DNA of 64,000 nt. It comes from Tyto alba (lineage: Eukaryota; Chordata; Aves; Strigiformes; Tytonidae). The DNA lies in assembly GCF_018691265.1 (NCBI RefSeq), contig NW_024881282.1, positions 47,411,853 to 47,475,852 of the forward strand. Direction: 5' to 3'. Position 1 is the first letter of the stretch; the number at the start of each line of letters is the position of its first letter. This document shows positions 53,201 to 64,000 of this stretch, one piece after another. The translations under genes and the position numbers were made by a program. Under the pieces are notes generated by a model. The model was not told where the DNA came from and did no database searches. It worked only from the letters and a program-made list of their open reading frames with translations.

Positions 53201-54423
53201 AATGATTTGTCAAGGTTACAGAATTTCACACAGAACTTAGAAATTTCCTTGCACTACAATTCAGTGATATTATCTAACTGAGTATTTTTTCCTCTACAAG
53301 TGGTCACTGATTAATTTTAGATATTGCACCTGATGAATTATAAACAACCAAAAGAGGAGATTCTTCATAATACCAGGTAGGTCTTCAGTTTATATACAAA
53401 AGTATACAGATTTATTATATCTTTTCAAATATTTCTTTTAAAAATGTGGTTAACACCCAGGTTCACTAGGGAGTTCAGGAATCATAAACCACAGTGTTTA
53501 TTTCTGATAACAGATGAGCTGTGGGTTTTTTCCTACCCCAAGCCAGGAGAAACTTCCTGTATATAAAATGCAAAATGATGGCTGTTCCAGAGGAGTGATA
53601 AATTAGACCAAGAAGTAGAGATCTATCTTAAGATAAGACAAAGTTTAAAAAGAGAAATAGTTGGCCACTGAGGAATGGGAGAGAGATATTTGTGACTCAT
53701 AGCCAATGGAAATGAGAAGACCGGGATCAGGAGAGGGAGGTAGACAAGAATGGTTGTGCTCTGGTCAGTAAAGAGGAGAATAGAGGAATTTCACGTTAGA
53801 TTATTAGGTCATTGATGTGATAACTGCAGCTGACAATGTAGGTCTCAGTTAACCAAGAAAGAAGGAAAGCTACTGTAAAGAAATGGGAAAGTAAGACACA
53901 ACCACACAATTCTCAGCTATAAGAAAACTAAGTACACCCATAAAAAAGAGTTTCATCTATCCAGACAAATCAAACAGCCTTGTCCAAAACCATCCAGCCT
54001 GTTTTGAAATTAGCTGTGATAGAAGGTTTACAGTTTTGGGATTATTTTTTTTTTTTGGTTTTGCTTTTGAATTTTTCAGTTTCGGGTCAAGTTCAACAGA
54101 CTTTCAAAAAATGAATCAGGATCCAAGAAAGAATAGTCAGTTTGACAGTGTTTGGTTAAAACAAAGATTTCAAACAATAGTTTGGATTAATTTCTGGTTC
54201 AAGGATGTAATGTTTAAAACAAGTTTGCACATCAGAATGTAGTTTGGTGTGATTCCTCCTCCACCCAAATGGAATTGAGAGAACATCCTGTAAAGGACAA
54301 GGAGACAGCAGATGGTGTGTTATCTCCCTGAGGCAGAGACACAAGGTGCCACTCTCTAAGTAGAGGTACTGGCAGGTCTGCAGTGAGGTATTGCAGCATC
54401 AGAACAAGTTTTTAGAGCTGATA

Positions 54424-54424
<1 letters not shown>
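50284..54424. other. unique non-coding sequence
   Basis: No gene or known repeat is recognised over about 4.1 kb. The part nearest the LTR (50300-51050) is moderately G+C-rich. 51810-52170 is pyrimidine-rich on the plus strand, which explains several overlapping short frames there. The last 700 bases before the A41 tract could be a retrocopy, but nothing in them is identifiable. Confidence 0.4.

Positions 54425-54465
<41 letters not shown>
54425..54465. repeat. poly-A tract (A41)
   Basis: An uninterrupted run of 41 A, the longest homopolymer in the window. No AATAAA lies in the 30 bases before it. GATCAGG directly after it recurs at 53725-53731, which would fit a 7-bp duplication around a 0.7-kb retrocopy, but a 7-base match over that distance is weak evidence. 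Confidence 0.9.
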
Positions 54466-54467
<2 letters not shown>

Positions 54468-55069
54468 TCAGGTTTGCTTGAGTCTTGGCAGCAAGAAAGC
54501 AAGCAGCAAAGAAGTCAAATCAAGTTAATTGTCTCCTTCTCCTCCTTCTCCAGTAAATTACACTTCTAGGGCTATGGCCATTGCAGACTGTAATATCAAG
54601 TGAGTTCATTTAAGGCTAGCTGTGTATCTCTACAGTATAGTCTAGCCTGTACTGTACGTTGAGATTCAACAGCCTTGTGAAATCAATAATGAGGGTACAC
54701 TGAAGATGGTGGCCTAATGATGCTGCATCTTTGTGGTCTATAGACTGTTTCAGAGAAACTCAGAAGTGGGCTGAAGGAAGAGCACAGACAGGTCATCTTC
54801 CTGGAATTCATCTTTCACTATCAACTGAAGAAACACTGGAGGATTTTTGTCTGCTTGTTTTTTGTCTAGGTAATTGTTATAAGACTGATGGTCCCTCTTC
54901 TGCTAGCATGTTTGGTTGGCCTTCCATAAGGTAAAGGGGTTATATGATTTGGCTAGAAATTATGCCAATGTAATGAAAACTTCGAGGGGACAGACCAACT
55001 GAACAAATCAGAAGGTATTTAACAGAAAAAGGGAAAAGATCAAAAGAGGAACTGAATTCCAAAATAAGG
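54466..55069. other. unique non-coding sequence
   Basis: Nothing recognised between the A41 tract and the decayed LINE. Confidence 0.45.
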
Positions 55070-57010
55070 TTTGTGAACAAATTTAATCAAGACATCAAAG
55101 CACATGAGGAACAAAAAAAAAAAAAAAAAAAAAGAAATACATCTTTAATTGCCTATAGCAATATCAGAGACCTGATTAATGAACAAAGGCAATCAGAATT
55201 TCTCATTAAAGGGCATACATTTCACCTAGCAAGTATTACTGAAATGTTGTGGGAACATCTGCATGACCAGCATGCTAGGGCTATTCAATAGATCTAATTT
55301 CAGGTGAATTAAATGGGCTGAGGGGCAGAACTTTGACAGGGACAAAAATTACCAGTGTCATATCTGGGAAACACAGTGTCTTGGATTCTTAGGTATCAAC
55401 TATTCCAAGACTTAGAGCTATAATTGGTGTTCACTTCTGATCATAAAAAAACAGACTAGAGAATAAGATACTCACTAAAACATCTACTAATAACTTAGAG
55501 TCATGAGGGAATACTGCATTATCACGAGGGCTTTTGTTCTGCATGACACTGCCAATACTAACCTATCTATGTACGTTCATGTCTTAAGACAGATGTGTTC
55601 ATCCAACACAAAGGAACTTTGTATTAGGCTTCATCTTGACAGATAATTAGGGTTTGGATCATAGAGCCAGAGACTAGCAATGTGTCATGTGTTGGCATCA
55701 CAGAAAGAGCCTCGCTGTGATCTGTGTGGTCATGTGGATATGATCACTCAGTACAGATGCAATCACGACTTTTTATGCTGGCTTTGGGCAAACAGAATGA
55801 GAAATTAATTCTTGAAACATTATTGATAATTAATAGTGTTCCTGAAACTGAAAACAAAGTAGAGGAAATGAATCATTTGGGAAAAGTAGTTTGGCAGAAC
55901 TATGTGAATGTAACTGGAAACAAAATCAACATCAAAAAGTGTAGTCACACTACTTAGATGAAAACAAAAATGGCAGAACAAAATTGGTTAAGAGACAAAG
56001 TGAAAAAATATGTGAAGAAAATAATATATAAAAACCCATTATTTATACGTCTCTATCTATGTATACATATGTCTATATCTATATATAAATTAGAAATATT
56101 TGTCTTCTAGAATGTATATTACAGATATTCACAAGATAAGACCTTTCTGATATTATTTTGACTATTATGAATCAGAAGCAAGGAATGGAGGAACACTGAG
56201 AAGGAAGGCAAAAGTAGAAGCAGCTTATTGCAGGAAAATCTGAGTTAATTATAAGTTCATAAAGCAGAATCTGAACAAAGGAAATTCTAAGAATTAACAG
56301 AAATGATAGAATTGTCAATAATCCTAGATACAAGGCAGAAAATAGAAGTACATTTATCTGCAGTAGGAAAAAATGACAAAATGTATAATTATGTCATACA
56401 ATGATAAAATACTTTCTCTCCTGGAGTAATGTAGGATTTTGTTAAGCAGCAGGGATTCAATAGCAATTTACAAAACACAGAATTCTCATATCTAAGAAAT
56501 TTTCAAAAGCATTGCATGAACACGAATCACAGCAATTTGTAACAAGCTTAGACTACTTGAGAATTTCTGTTAACTTTAAAAGAAATAAATGGGGAAAACT
56601 GGATAACTCCAGACCTTTCCATAGGACCTCAGTCTCAAATAAACAATGACATGAATGACAGACATGTTTAAAAACATATGAACAAGAGTTACACACACAA
56701 AGTAATACTGAATGGGGTAAATTTTATGGATTTAGAAGGTGGCACTGATGCCATTATCTAGAATAGATTGTCCAGTTCCAAAGCTCAGACTTAAATATGG
56801 AGGCTTGTGAACCGGAATTGGGTCAGAGAAGAACCATGAGATGGTTTAAAGGAGTAAAAAAACCCAGTTCTTAAAAAAGATTCCAGGCATTTTTTCAATG
56901 AGCAAGATAAGACATGTCATAGTCACAGTTTATGAGCACATACTTGAGCAAGAGACATTTGAGAAGTGAAAGCTCTTCTGCAGAGTTGTCAGAATGCCTA
57001 AATAGGTCTA
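55070..57010 (+). pseudogene. decayed CR1-like LINE with ORF2 endonuclease relic
   Basis: A frame at 55073-55291 keeps the start of an AP-like endonuclease domain of the CR1/L3 type: SNIRDLINEQ, then a hydrophobic strand, then ITEMLWEHLHDQHA. The last piece corresponds to the ITETWW..SHDWNA motif that carries the metal-binding glutamate, and that E is retained. Further on, 56600-56650 resembles the 'cctcagt' segment after the reverse transcriptase, and 56800-57000 resembles the 'gggtcagagaagaaccatga' block before the 3' end. Most of the reverse transcriptase is missing or unrecognisable. An A21 tract interrupts the reading frame region at 55113-55133 and reads as lysines. The element is dead and old; its edges are approximate. 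Confidence 0.6.
55113..55133. repeat. poly-A tract (A21)
   Basis: A run of 21 A just upstream of the endonuclease relic. It is probably a local expansion inside or at the edge of the LINE. Confidence 0.9.
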
Positions 57011-57588
57011 GTAACTGATAATTGTTCTTTAAAGTCATGAGCTTGTGTCAAGTAGAAGTAAAGGCCCACCACAGTTTTGTCATTATCCCTTATTTGTGAA
57101 ACTTTTAACAAGGCAGAGTCAGCATGCAGTCAGTTCTGCTTGTACTATGTCTTCATGTGCACACTAAAGAAACTTGTTAAATAAAACCTCAGATACTTAG
57201 CATGGGCACAAGACTTTTGGCTGATCTTGCTATCCAGAAGGACAACAGGGAGTCAAAAGTTAGTTTCTATGTCTAATTTAGGTGAACTGCTGTAATATTA
57301 CATGCAGAAAGTCATAGCAAATCTGATTTTCTGTGATAACAGCTAAACAAAGCTGAAAACTGTGGCTGAAACCACCTGCTGTGTCAAAGAATGTGCATTT
57401 CTGCTGTCAAAGTCTACCCAGTCAAGCACTACACAAAAACACCAGGGGAAAGCAGGTGGTGTGAGTCCTGGCTGCCTTTGTGTTATCAGTGTTGGACTAA
57501 ACTTCCCCCCCCCACTCCCTTAAACCATGCCACAAATGTAAAAGCCAAATGTCACAGCAAGAGGAGATTTGATTATCTTTAGCTATCT
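57011..57588. other. unique non-coding sequence
   Basis: Nothing recognised. A C9 run lies near 57505-57513. Confidence 0.4.
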
Positions 57589-57857
57589 ATCATCTGGTGA
57601 ACTACGTGGCAGGGTTGAAGAGGGGAGGAGACTATCTCCATCTCCACTGAGACACCAGTTCTCCCGCTGAGCACATGGTCCAGGAGTTGCAGATGGAGAC
57701 GCGCGCAGGCTTTCCCTTCCTTGACGTGCCAGGCAGTATCCCAGGGCTGTATAAGAGCTGTGCTTTGCTATGCTTATGCAGCTTTCCAGAGTAACAGTGA
57801 GAAATACAGTTTTAACTTCTAGCTTTGCCCTCTCGTGCCACGGGTAGGCCAATCATT
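57589..57857 (+). mobile_element. possible short solo LTR
   Basis: A 257-bp segment (57595-57851) starts TGGTGAACTACG and ends GGGTAGGCCA. ATCATC (57589-57594) precedes it and ATCATT (57852-57857) follows, five of six bases alike. It is more G+C-rich than its surroundings. It has a TATA-like TGTATAAGAG near 57749 and a downstream 'ctttgccctctcgtgccacg' that reads like a U5 region. There is no AATAAA, and I cannot name a family. It might be a coincidental set of ends in unique DNA. Confidence 0.35.
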
Positions 57858-59273
57858 TTCAGTCAGAACTAATAAGGACATAAATACCAATACTTGGCTT
57901 GGTGTTCATGTTGTGGGGTCTGTGACTATCATGTTTCATCAGTTCACTTCATAATAACTGTATGTGGGCTTACTGCAACTGGGAATCTCATTTTTTTCAG
58001 ACATGTCATTGTTTCTTTATCCTGGCCCTTGGATGCTCATGGCTGAGATCCTCTGCCCAGGATCTCAGAATCCTCTGTGTTCGTGTAATGCATCCTGCCT
58101 ATCAGAAGTGTAAGGTTGTTAACTCATAATTTGATTCACTGGTTGTCCTCCTCCTTCCCCAATTGTAGTACAGAAACAGGAAATTAAAATAACTAGTTTT
58201 TGTTCTCTGTTATTGTTCATGGCTTATGATATGCCTATACCCTTTTACTGATCTTCCCCAAGATTTCCCTGGCTATCTCACCTCCACTCACATGCTGGTA
58301 ATCATTTTCTTCTTGTACCATCCTCTCTGGCTAGGGATCATCATACTAGCTGAATGCAAAGTATTTATTCATATAATACCCTGAGTATTATTTTTAATTC
58401 CATTCTTCAGACCTCCCAACAATCCATATGTCTTTTGAATCACCACTGTGAACTATGCAGAGGTTTTTCACAGATGGCCAAGTGTTTACAATTAATTGAG
58501 AACCTAGCAAGTGTATGAATAATTCCACATGCTTATTAAAAGCTGAATTAATTACATTTGGTAACACATAATTCATTTGCCATTATGTGCCCTTTCTTTT
58601 TTTTCTCTTTAAAAAATCCTCTGAAGATCTTATCACCTCCATAGTCTGGAGGGATCCAACTCCAGACATTACAATCTGAGTAATATTATTACCTGCAACT
58701 GTTGACATCTCAAAATTCAACCTGTTTCCAAGTCATTAATAATCATAATTAACAGTGATAGTCCTAGATGCTGCCCCTCCTAGACGCAGAGTGTTGATGG
58801 AGCACGTGAGTCTATAAAGCTGTCAGGCTCCTGTCTACCAGTCACTAAATTTAACTGTAAACTCTTAATGTTGAACATTTCCGTTAGAGGTTCAGTCATC
58901 CATCTCACACACCTTTATATAATCAAGGAATGTCAATAGCTCTGACCGTGGATAGCAATCAGTATGTCTTGCAAGAAAGCTGAAAACCTGGTAAAGAAAA
59001 AGAGACTGTCTGAGCTGCAGATGGTGGATTACAGCAAAGAGCAGATGCTTTTGTTCAGAAGGTGGGAAGATTATCTGGGAGGAGTTCTTACTGGACTGTA
59101 GTGAAGAGATGCTGAAAAGCAGCATACATGGGAGTTGCTGCACCCACTTGTTCTCTTTAGAGAGGAATTTCAGTTGGCTGCAGCTAGCTGCAGTGTTTAT
59201 TTTTACTAATTTAAGGGCACTTTTTATGGAGCCAGACTTGGTTCCTTGGTTTCTTTTCTGACCATTCTTTTCT
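57858..59273. other. unique non-coding sequence with one small hairpin
   Basis: No gene or repeat is recognised. A perfect hairpin with 10-bp arms CTGAGATCCT / AGGATCTCAG and a 6-base loop lies at 58043-58068. The 129-codon minus frame at 58892-59281 ends inside the adjoining CR1 and shows no domain. Confidence 0.4.
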
Positions 59274-59460
59274 AGAATCACAGATTAACTAGGGTTGGAA
59301 TTGACTTCTGAAGGTTATGTTGTCTGATCCCCTGCTCAAAGCAGGTCTAACTTAGGTTGCTTGTGGTCATATCCTTTCAAGTTTTGAACATCTCCAAGGA
59401 TGGAAATTCCACAGCATCTCTTGGCAAGCTCTTCCAGTGTTTCACCACCCTTATTTTGAT
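59274..59460 (-). mobile_element. CR1 LINE, 3' end fragment, minus strand
   Basis: On the plus strand the text is the reverse complement of the avian CR1 3' terminus. 'agaatcacagattaactagg' is followed by 'gttggaattgacttctgaag', 'gatcccctgctcaaagcagg', 'tttgaacatctccaaggatg', and 'cttccagtgtttcaccaccc'. The element therefore runs on the minus strand with its 3' end at 59274. It is moderately diverged with small deletions. Similarity fades past about 59460. It has no coding capacity. Confidence 0.92.
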
Positions 59461-60243
59461 CCCTACTCAGCTTCCTCATTTACCACCTTAAGTGGGAAGA
59501 GGATACGTGAAAATTTTGTTCTCTTGCTCAGTTTTTACTTCTAAAGACAGAAAATAATGTAAAATATCCTGACAGTTGAGAGCAGTTCTGTAATAACAAG
59601 TGCTTCAGATTTCTCTAAACTATTCTCTCAAAAACCTTCCACTACTACTAATAGTCTCTGTTTCTCAGATACAGTGAGAGAACTAGGTCCAGACAGGTTC
59701 CAGCTGCATCACCTGGAAAGATTAAAGCAGAGACCACTCACCTCTGCACACCAGTAAGAATTTGAAATGAGAAGGGTGTGATGGGAAAGGTGATACAGAA
59801 ACACTCCCTAGTTTTTAAATAAGGATTGCCACTTCCACACACTACCTCTGCTTCTGTAGGTTCTCATGTTCCTTCTGTCCTACAGATAATTACTATCACA
59901 GTCCTGGCTATGGCTGAAATGATAGTTCAGCTGTCACATAAACATTGTGGTGTCAAGTCTAGCCCTTGACATGCCTGATCTAGATAGGGGTAAAACATAT
60001 CAGTTCAGAAAACATATTCGCGTTATATCCTCAAAAATTCACCTACCTTGATCTTCCAAGGAGCTATATCTTTTAGGCGCACTGGGAAGAAAAGGAGAAG
60101 TCCTTCTCTGAAGTAACACACTTTTTCCTCCTTCAACTACTTGGCACCCCAAGCACATGAATAAATAACTCAGACACTGTACAGGTTTCTCTGCATTGAG
60201 GCAGACATGGATTATCTGCAGTTCCTTTCTCCTCTCCACATCT

Positions 60244-60244
<1 letters not shown>

Positions 60245-60281
<37 letters not shown>
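60245..60281. repeat. poly-T tract (T37)
   Basis: An uninterrupted run of 37 T. On the minus strand it would be an A37 tail, but I find no poly(A) signal or flanking duplication to support a retrocopy. Confidence 0.9.
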
Positions 60282-60286
<5 letters not shown>

Positions 60287-60703
60287 CACAAGTGTACCTA
60301 AAATCTACAGGTTTCCTGCTGAGGCCTACACAAACCCTTCCCCTTTCCGCCCTGTGTAAGCATTAGGCAGAAGAGGGCTGTGTAGCCACCCTTGGGGTGT
60401 GCTAGCCTTCTCAGATGGGTAAGAAGAAACAACGAAAATAACTTGTGTTCAATATCTAACCCTAGCCCCAAAAGGTAACTCAGAACCTGGGCACTGCTCT
60501 TGGCTCAGGGCAACCTACGGTCCACTCAAGAGAGCAGAAATCGATGGAAAGACTGGCTATAGAGCTGAGAGAGTTTATCATCTTTGTGTAGGAAAATTTG
60601 TTTCTGTGGGATTCCTACTAGAGTAGATGAACTGAGTAGGAAAAAAAGCACAGCATTATTGTCTTTTCTGTTCAGTTTTTTCCTTTGTTTGAGGTTTGGG
60701 GTT

Positions 60704-60724
60704 TTTTGTTTGTTTGTTTGTTTG
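60704..60724. repeat. (TTTG)n simple repeat
   Basis: Four to five TTTG units in a T-rich setting, directly visible. Confidence 0.85.
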
Positions 60725-63700
60725 GGGTTTTTTTGAGTAGCCATTACATTAATGATCAGAGACCCTTTTATATTTTTTTTCCTAACCAAGAGTAATAAGC
60801 TGATGGTCTGGACTCATGCGCAACCAGAAGTGACCAACACATATAGCTCATCTTTTATCACAGATAACTATAATCATTGCCACCAATACCATCTTATACT
60901 TGGATGTGACCAAAGCATCCATGAAAAGTAGCAGGCTGAAATGGAACACAAATTAAAATCAGTAAAAAGAGCAGAGGGTAAGAGCATGGCGATGGTTGTT
61001 CTTGCATTTGTTACCTGTCAGATGGACTAAGGCTCTGTGTTCTATGTGAGCATGAAGGCCACAGACCTAGAAAACCCCAGGAAACGTGGAGCACAGTCAG
61101 CAAGCCAAGATGCTGCATATGTAGCAAACCTCTCTCTGAGCTACATACAGGCTTTCTATAGCATTTAGAAGAAAGCTAAACACATTGATATAATCAAAAT
61201 ACTTGAGAGGTTGTGCTCTGAGAGGAAGAAAATCCTTGATATCTCTGTGCATTTGGTGCACAGGACCTCTGTGAGTAGGTTGGAACCTGCCCATGCAAGC
61301 CCCATTGGGAGCCTCGCACTGCAATGGTGCTCCTCACCTGCTGCTCCCTGAGACCTACGTCAGACCTGTTTAATCTCACAGCAGCACATGTATCTAAAGA
61401 CAGACAAATGAAAATGTCTTCAGAAAACAAAATGGTCTTCTGCCCCTGCTCCTCCCTGTGGGAGATGAATTATAGCACAAACAAGACATGACATGTTCAT
61501 CATAATACATAAATGTTCAGGTGCTCTCAATGCAGGAGCAGGAAAATATATAGATTAAAGCATAAAATAGATTTCTCTACTCCCTGCCTGCTTTTGCCAT
61601 GTTATTGCCCCTCTGCTCTTTCTCCCTTGCCTCCCCTGCATCTCCCATGGCAAAGGGAAATCCTGCTTGTCATCCAACAGAAACACTGTCAGCCTGCTCT
61701 CATCTTTCTTCTTCAGCCCACTGCTGCAACTACAGAGGGATTGTTCATGGGCAGGTTGGTAGCAGTGACATGCAATGGTGCTACCTTGCCACAGCGTTAC
61801 TTAAAGTGCCTTTGTTCGGTTGACTCAAAAGGAAACATTTTTTCTCGGTTACCTATGAAACGTTCAGGTAAAGTCTATCTAACTCAAACTTTGCTATTTC
61901 TTTAGCTGTACCACTTCAACCATCACTTGCACTGTGTGAAAAACTTACAGGTCTGTATTTTTTAAGTGTAATATTCCACATGGCAACAGGGAGGATTTTT
62001 CAGGGGGAAGGATGAGTTGTTTCCTACCCAACTATTGCTTTTCATTTTATGCCCCGCACAGCCACCACCCTCCCTCTCCCACCACCCCCCTCAATTAAGT
62101 GGAAATGATTGCAACCATCTCAGGTATGCTGCTGCTGCCATCTCCTGAGAAAAGCTAGGCTGAGCATTGTTAATGGAGTTACAGAAGCTGCTGCTGCCAG
62201 AACGTCTGCCTAACTGTGTCCTAATAAAATGGAGTCTTTTGGCTGCAGTAGACTAGTCTGTAAATGAGTTATATCTAAGATTACTGTTATCAGACTAAAA
62301 ATACAGAATCCAAAAGCATATGTCTAGCAGTTGCCTGGAAATCTCATTTGCAGACATAACATTAGATCACAGTATATGAGGTGATTAATCTTCTCTGTTT
62401 CCCAAAGGCACACAGGAAATCCCCCCTCTACCAAGCCATAGAGGCCTGCAAGTCCAGCTAACTGGGAGAGCTGAAATTTGGAATTCAGACACATATATGT
62501 TGCTGGGACTCTAAGCTTAAATGCTTATCCTTGTCACATTTTACCCTAAGCATAGAGATTTTGAGGAAAACTTCCACAAATGACCATAAATTTAAAGGCT
62601 ATCAAGGGATAATACGAAGTCTACTCAAGTAGTCTCAAGTCACTATTGAAAATAAAATTCAGGCTCCTTTGTAACTTAGGTAATAGCAACAGCCCTGTGA
62701 AATCCACTTTTCTAAAATCCCCAAATCTAGTGATTTCTTTTTCATCTCTCTTTTTCCATATGTGAGTATATGATTGCATATGCTCTACAGACAACAAAAT
62801 GTTTTGTATTTTCTAGGAGCAATTATGTGGGACTAAATGATTTTCCCAACATCTTCATTTTCAGTTACTGAAAGCAGTATCTTACACGGAAACCGTTCAA
62901 AAACTGTTCTGAAGCTTTATATTATATACATCCCCCTCTCAAACAAGTGATGATAGACAACAGGAATGAAATCAGTTCTAGGGCTTTCTTCATTAGCAGC
63001 ATCTTGAGACAAAGATCTATTCATGAAGCTGTGCTATATTGTCATCACACCCTGTTGCTGTTAATGAGATTTCTCTCCCATTCACTCCTTACCAATAATG
63101 CCTGTCCTGACCTTTCTAAAGTACTTTGAGATGGTGCTTCAAAAGCACTAAGGAAGTACTAAATAATATTATCTGATTATTGTAACTCCAGCGACAGCTA
63201 TGGAAAAATGTTTTCTGTGTTTTCCCAGAGCTAATGACTACTTAAAAAATATCACTATAGTAACATGACTACTTCTAATTTTCTTCCAAATTGCCAAATG
63301 AGACTTCAGTTCACTTTCAAGATGAGATGTTTTTGCTTGTACTTTCTGAAAATGAATTGAAATTCCACAATTTTTTACAGTGAAAATTTACCATTCTTGG
63401 TCACAGAAGAGGCAGTGCAGATATCCTTCTTTTCCTCTGCCAAGCCATAAAGAAAGAGAATAAAACTCCTTTGAAAAGACTCAGTCTGAGAGCTGAAGAA
63501 GAGTTTTGGAGACTCTTTCTATGTCCTAGCTGACAGTGTGTCTCCCATCTTATATCCCACAGAGTCTTCCTTTGGACTACAAAATATGAGCTGCTTAGTT
63601 TTGACAGAATACTAAAAACCAGTGAAAGGGATTTTTTTAACTTAGTATTTCTTGGTCAGAAGAGAGGGTTATATACGGAAATGGACAGGAGCACTGAAGG

Positions 63701-64000
63701 GCCATGACCTGGCAAGTTATTCAGCTTTTTAACTACATATTGCCATAGGTAAGGTACAGGACTTCTTCCCAGAGTCTTTTGTCTTCTCTTGCTGCTGCAA
63801 TGCGTCTTACCATGGTGCTGGCACAACAGCCCCAAGAGGGGACATAGCTGGCAGGATGGCCATCACCATGCAATGCTCAGATGTGACAGCATATGCTCGG
63901 CGTTCAGAGCCAGAAAGGGACACGGTGCTGTCCTTGCATGGTTTGAGCAGCAAGCAGCCTTCTGGAGCGTGAGGAGATGGACAAGTGAAATGTGCCAGGG

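Larger units (their letters stand above)
59461..64000. other. unique non-coding sequence to window end
   Basis: No gene or interspersed repeat is recognised over about 4.5 kb. Simple sequence includes T37 (60245-60281) and a TTTG repeat (60704-60724). A block at 62040-62230 has two CTGCTGCTGCC stretches about 65 bases apart. The 130-codon plus frame at 61513-61905 has no recognisable domain. The final 260 bases are more G+C-rich and could belong to a feature that continues beyond the window. Confidence 0.4.

Noticed and set aside
58892..59281. 129-codon minus-strand frame
   Set aside because: Its start lies in the 3' end of the minus-strand CR1. No domain is seen.
61513..61905. 130-codon plus-strand frame
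   Set aside because: Low-complexity, pyrimidine-driven composition with no recognisable domain and another open frame overlapping it.

Overview
This window looks like a piece of a bird nuclear genome, from an intron or intergenic region. The DNA is A+T-rich and carries 3' ends of CR1 LINEs, one of them closing in an ATTCT-type microsatellite. It also carries two long terminal repeats (LTRs) of an ERVL-type family that I know from many neoavian genomes and one solo LTR of ERVK type. Species and chromosome cannot be told from the sequence.

I find no protein-coding gene, tRNA, rRNA or CRISPR array. All open frames are short; the longest has 164 codons. The longer ones either lie inside repeats or have the length expected by chance in A+T-rich DNA. 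I recognise no conserved domain apart from a decayed endonuclease relic of a CR1-like LINE. An exon of a large gene too short to recognise by eye cannot be excluded.

Layout: 1-13613 is mostly unique sequence with one CR1 3' end (1716-1940). Next come a 39-bp x 3 tandem repeat (13614-13730) and a perfect 37-bp palindrome (14953-14989). From 20.8 to 29.7 kb there are three CR1-type fragments, two of them old, and an octamer/homeobox motif cluster (21356-21383). A clean solo ERVK-type LTR with a 6-bp target-site duplication sits at 30762-31359. A minus-strand ERVL-type LTR occupies 40820-41884, and a 37-bp direct repeat flanks it where a 5-bp one is expected. A CR1 3' end lies at 45186-45459 and a pair of inverted ZNF143/THAP11-like motifs at 48030-48111. 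A plus-strand ERVL-type LTR follows at 49271-50283. Then come an A41 tract (54425-54465), a decayed CR1-like LINE (about 55070-57010), a possible short LTR (57595-57851), a minus-strand CR1 3' end (59274-59460) and a T37 tract (60245-60281).

No set of genes acts together here. Any function would be regulatory: LTR promoters, the octamer cluster, the ZNF143-like pair, or poly(A) signals. I did not find a new multi-gene system. The oddest structures are the 37-bp repeats around the ERVL LTR and the 37-bp palindrome with a poly(A) signal on each strand.
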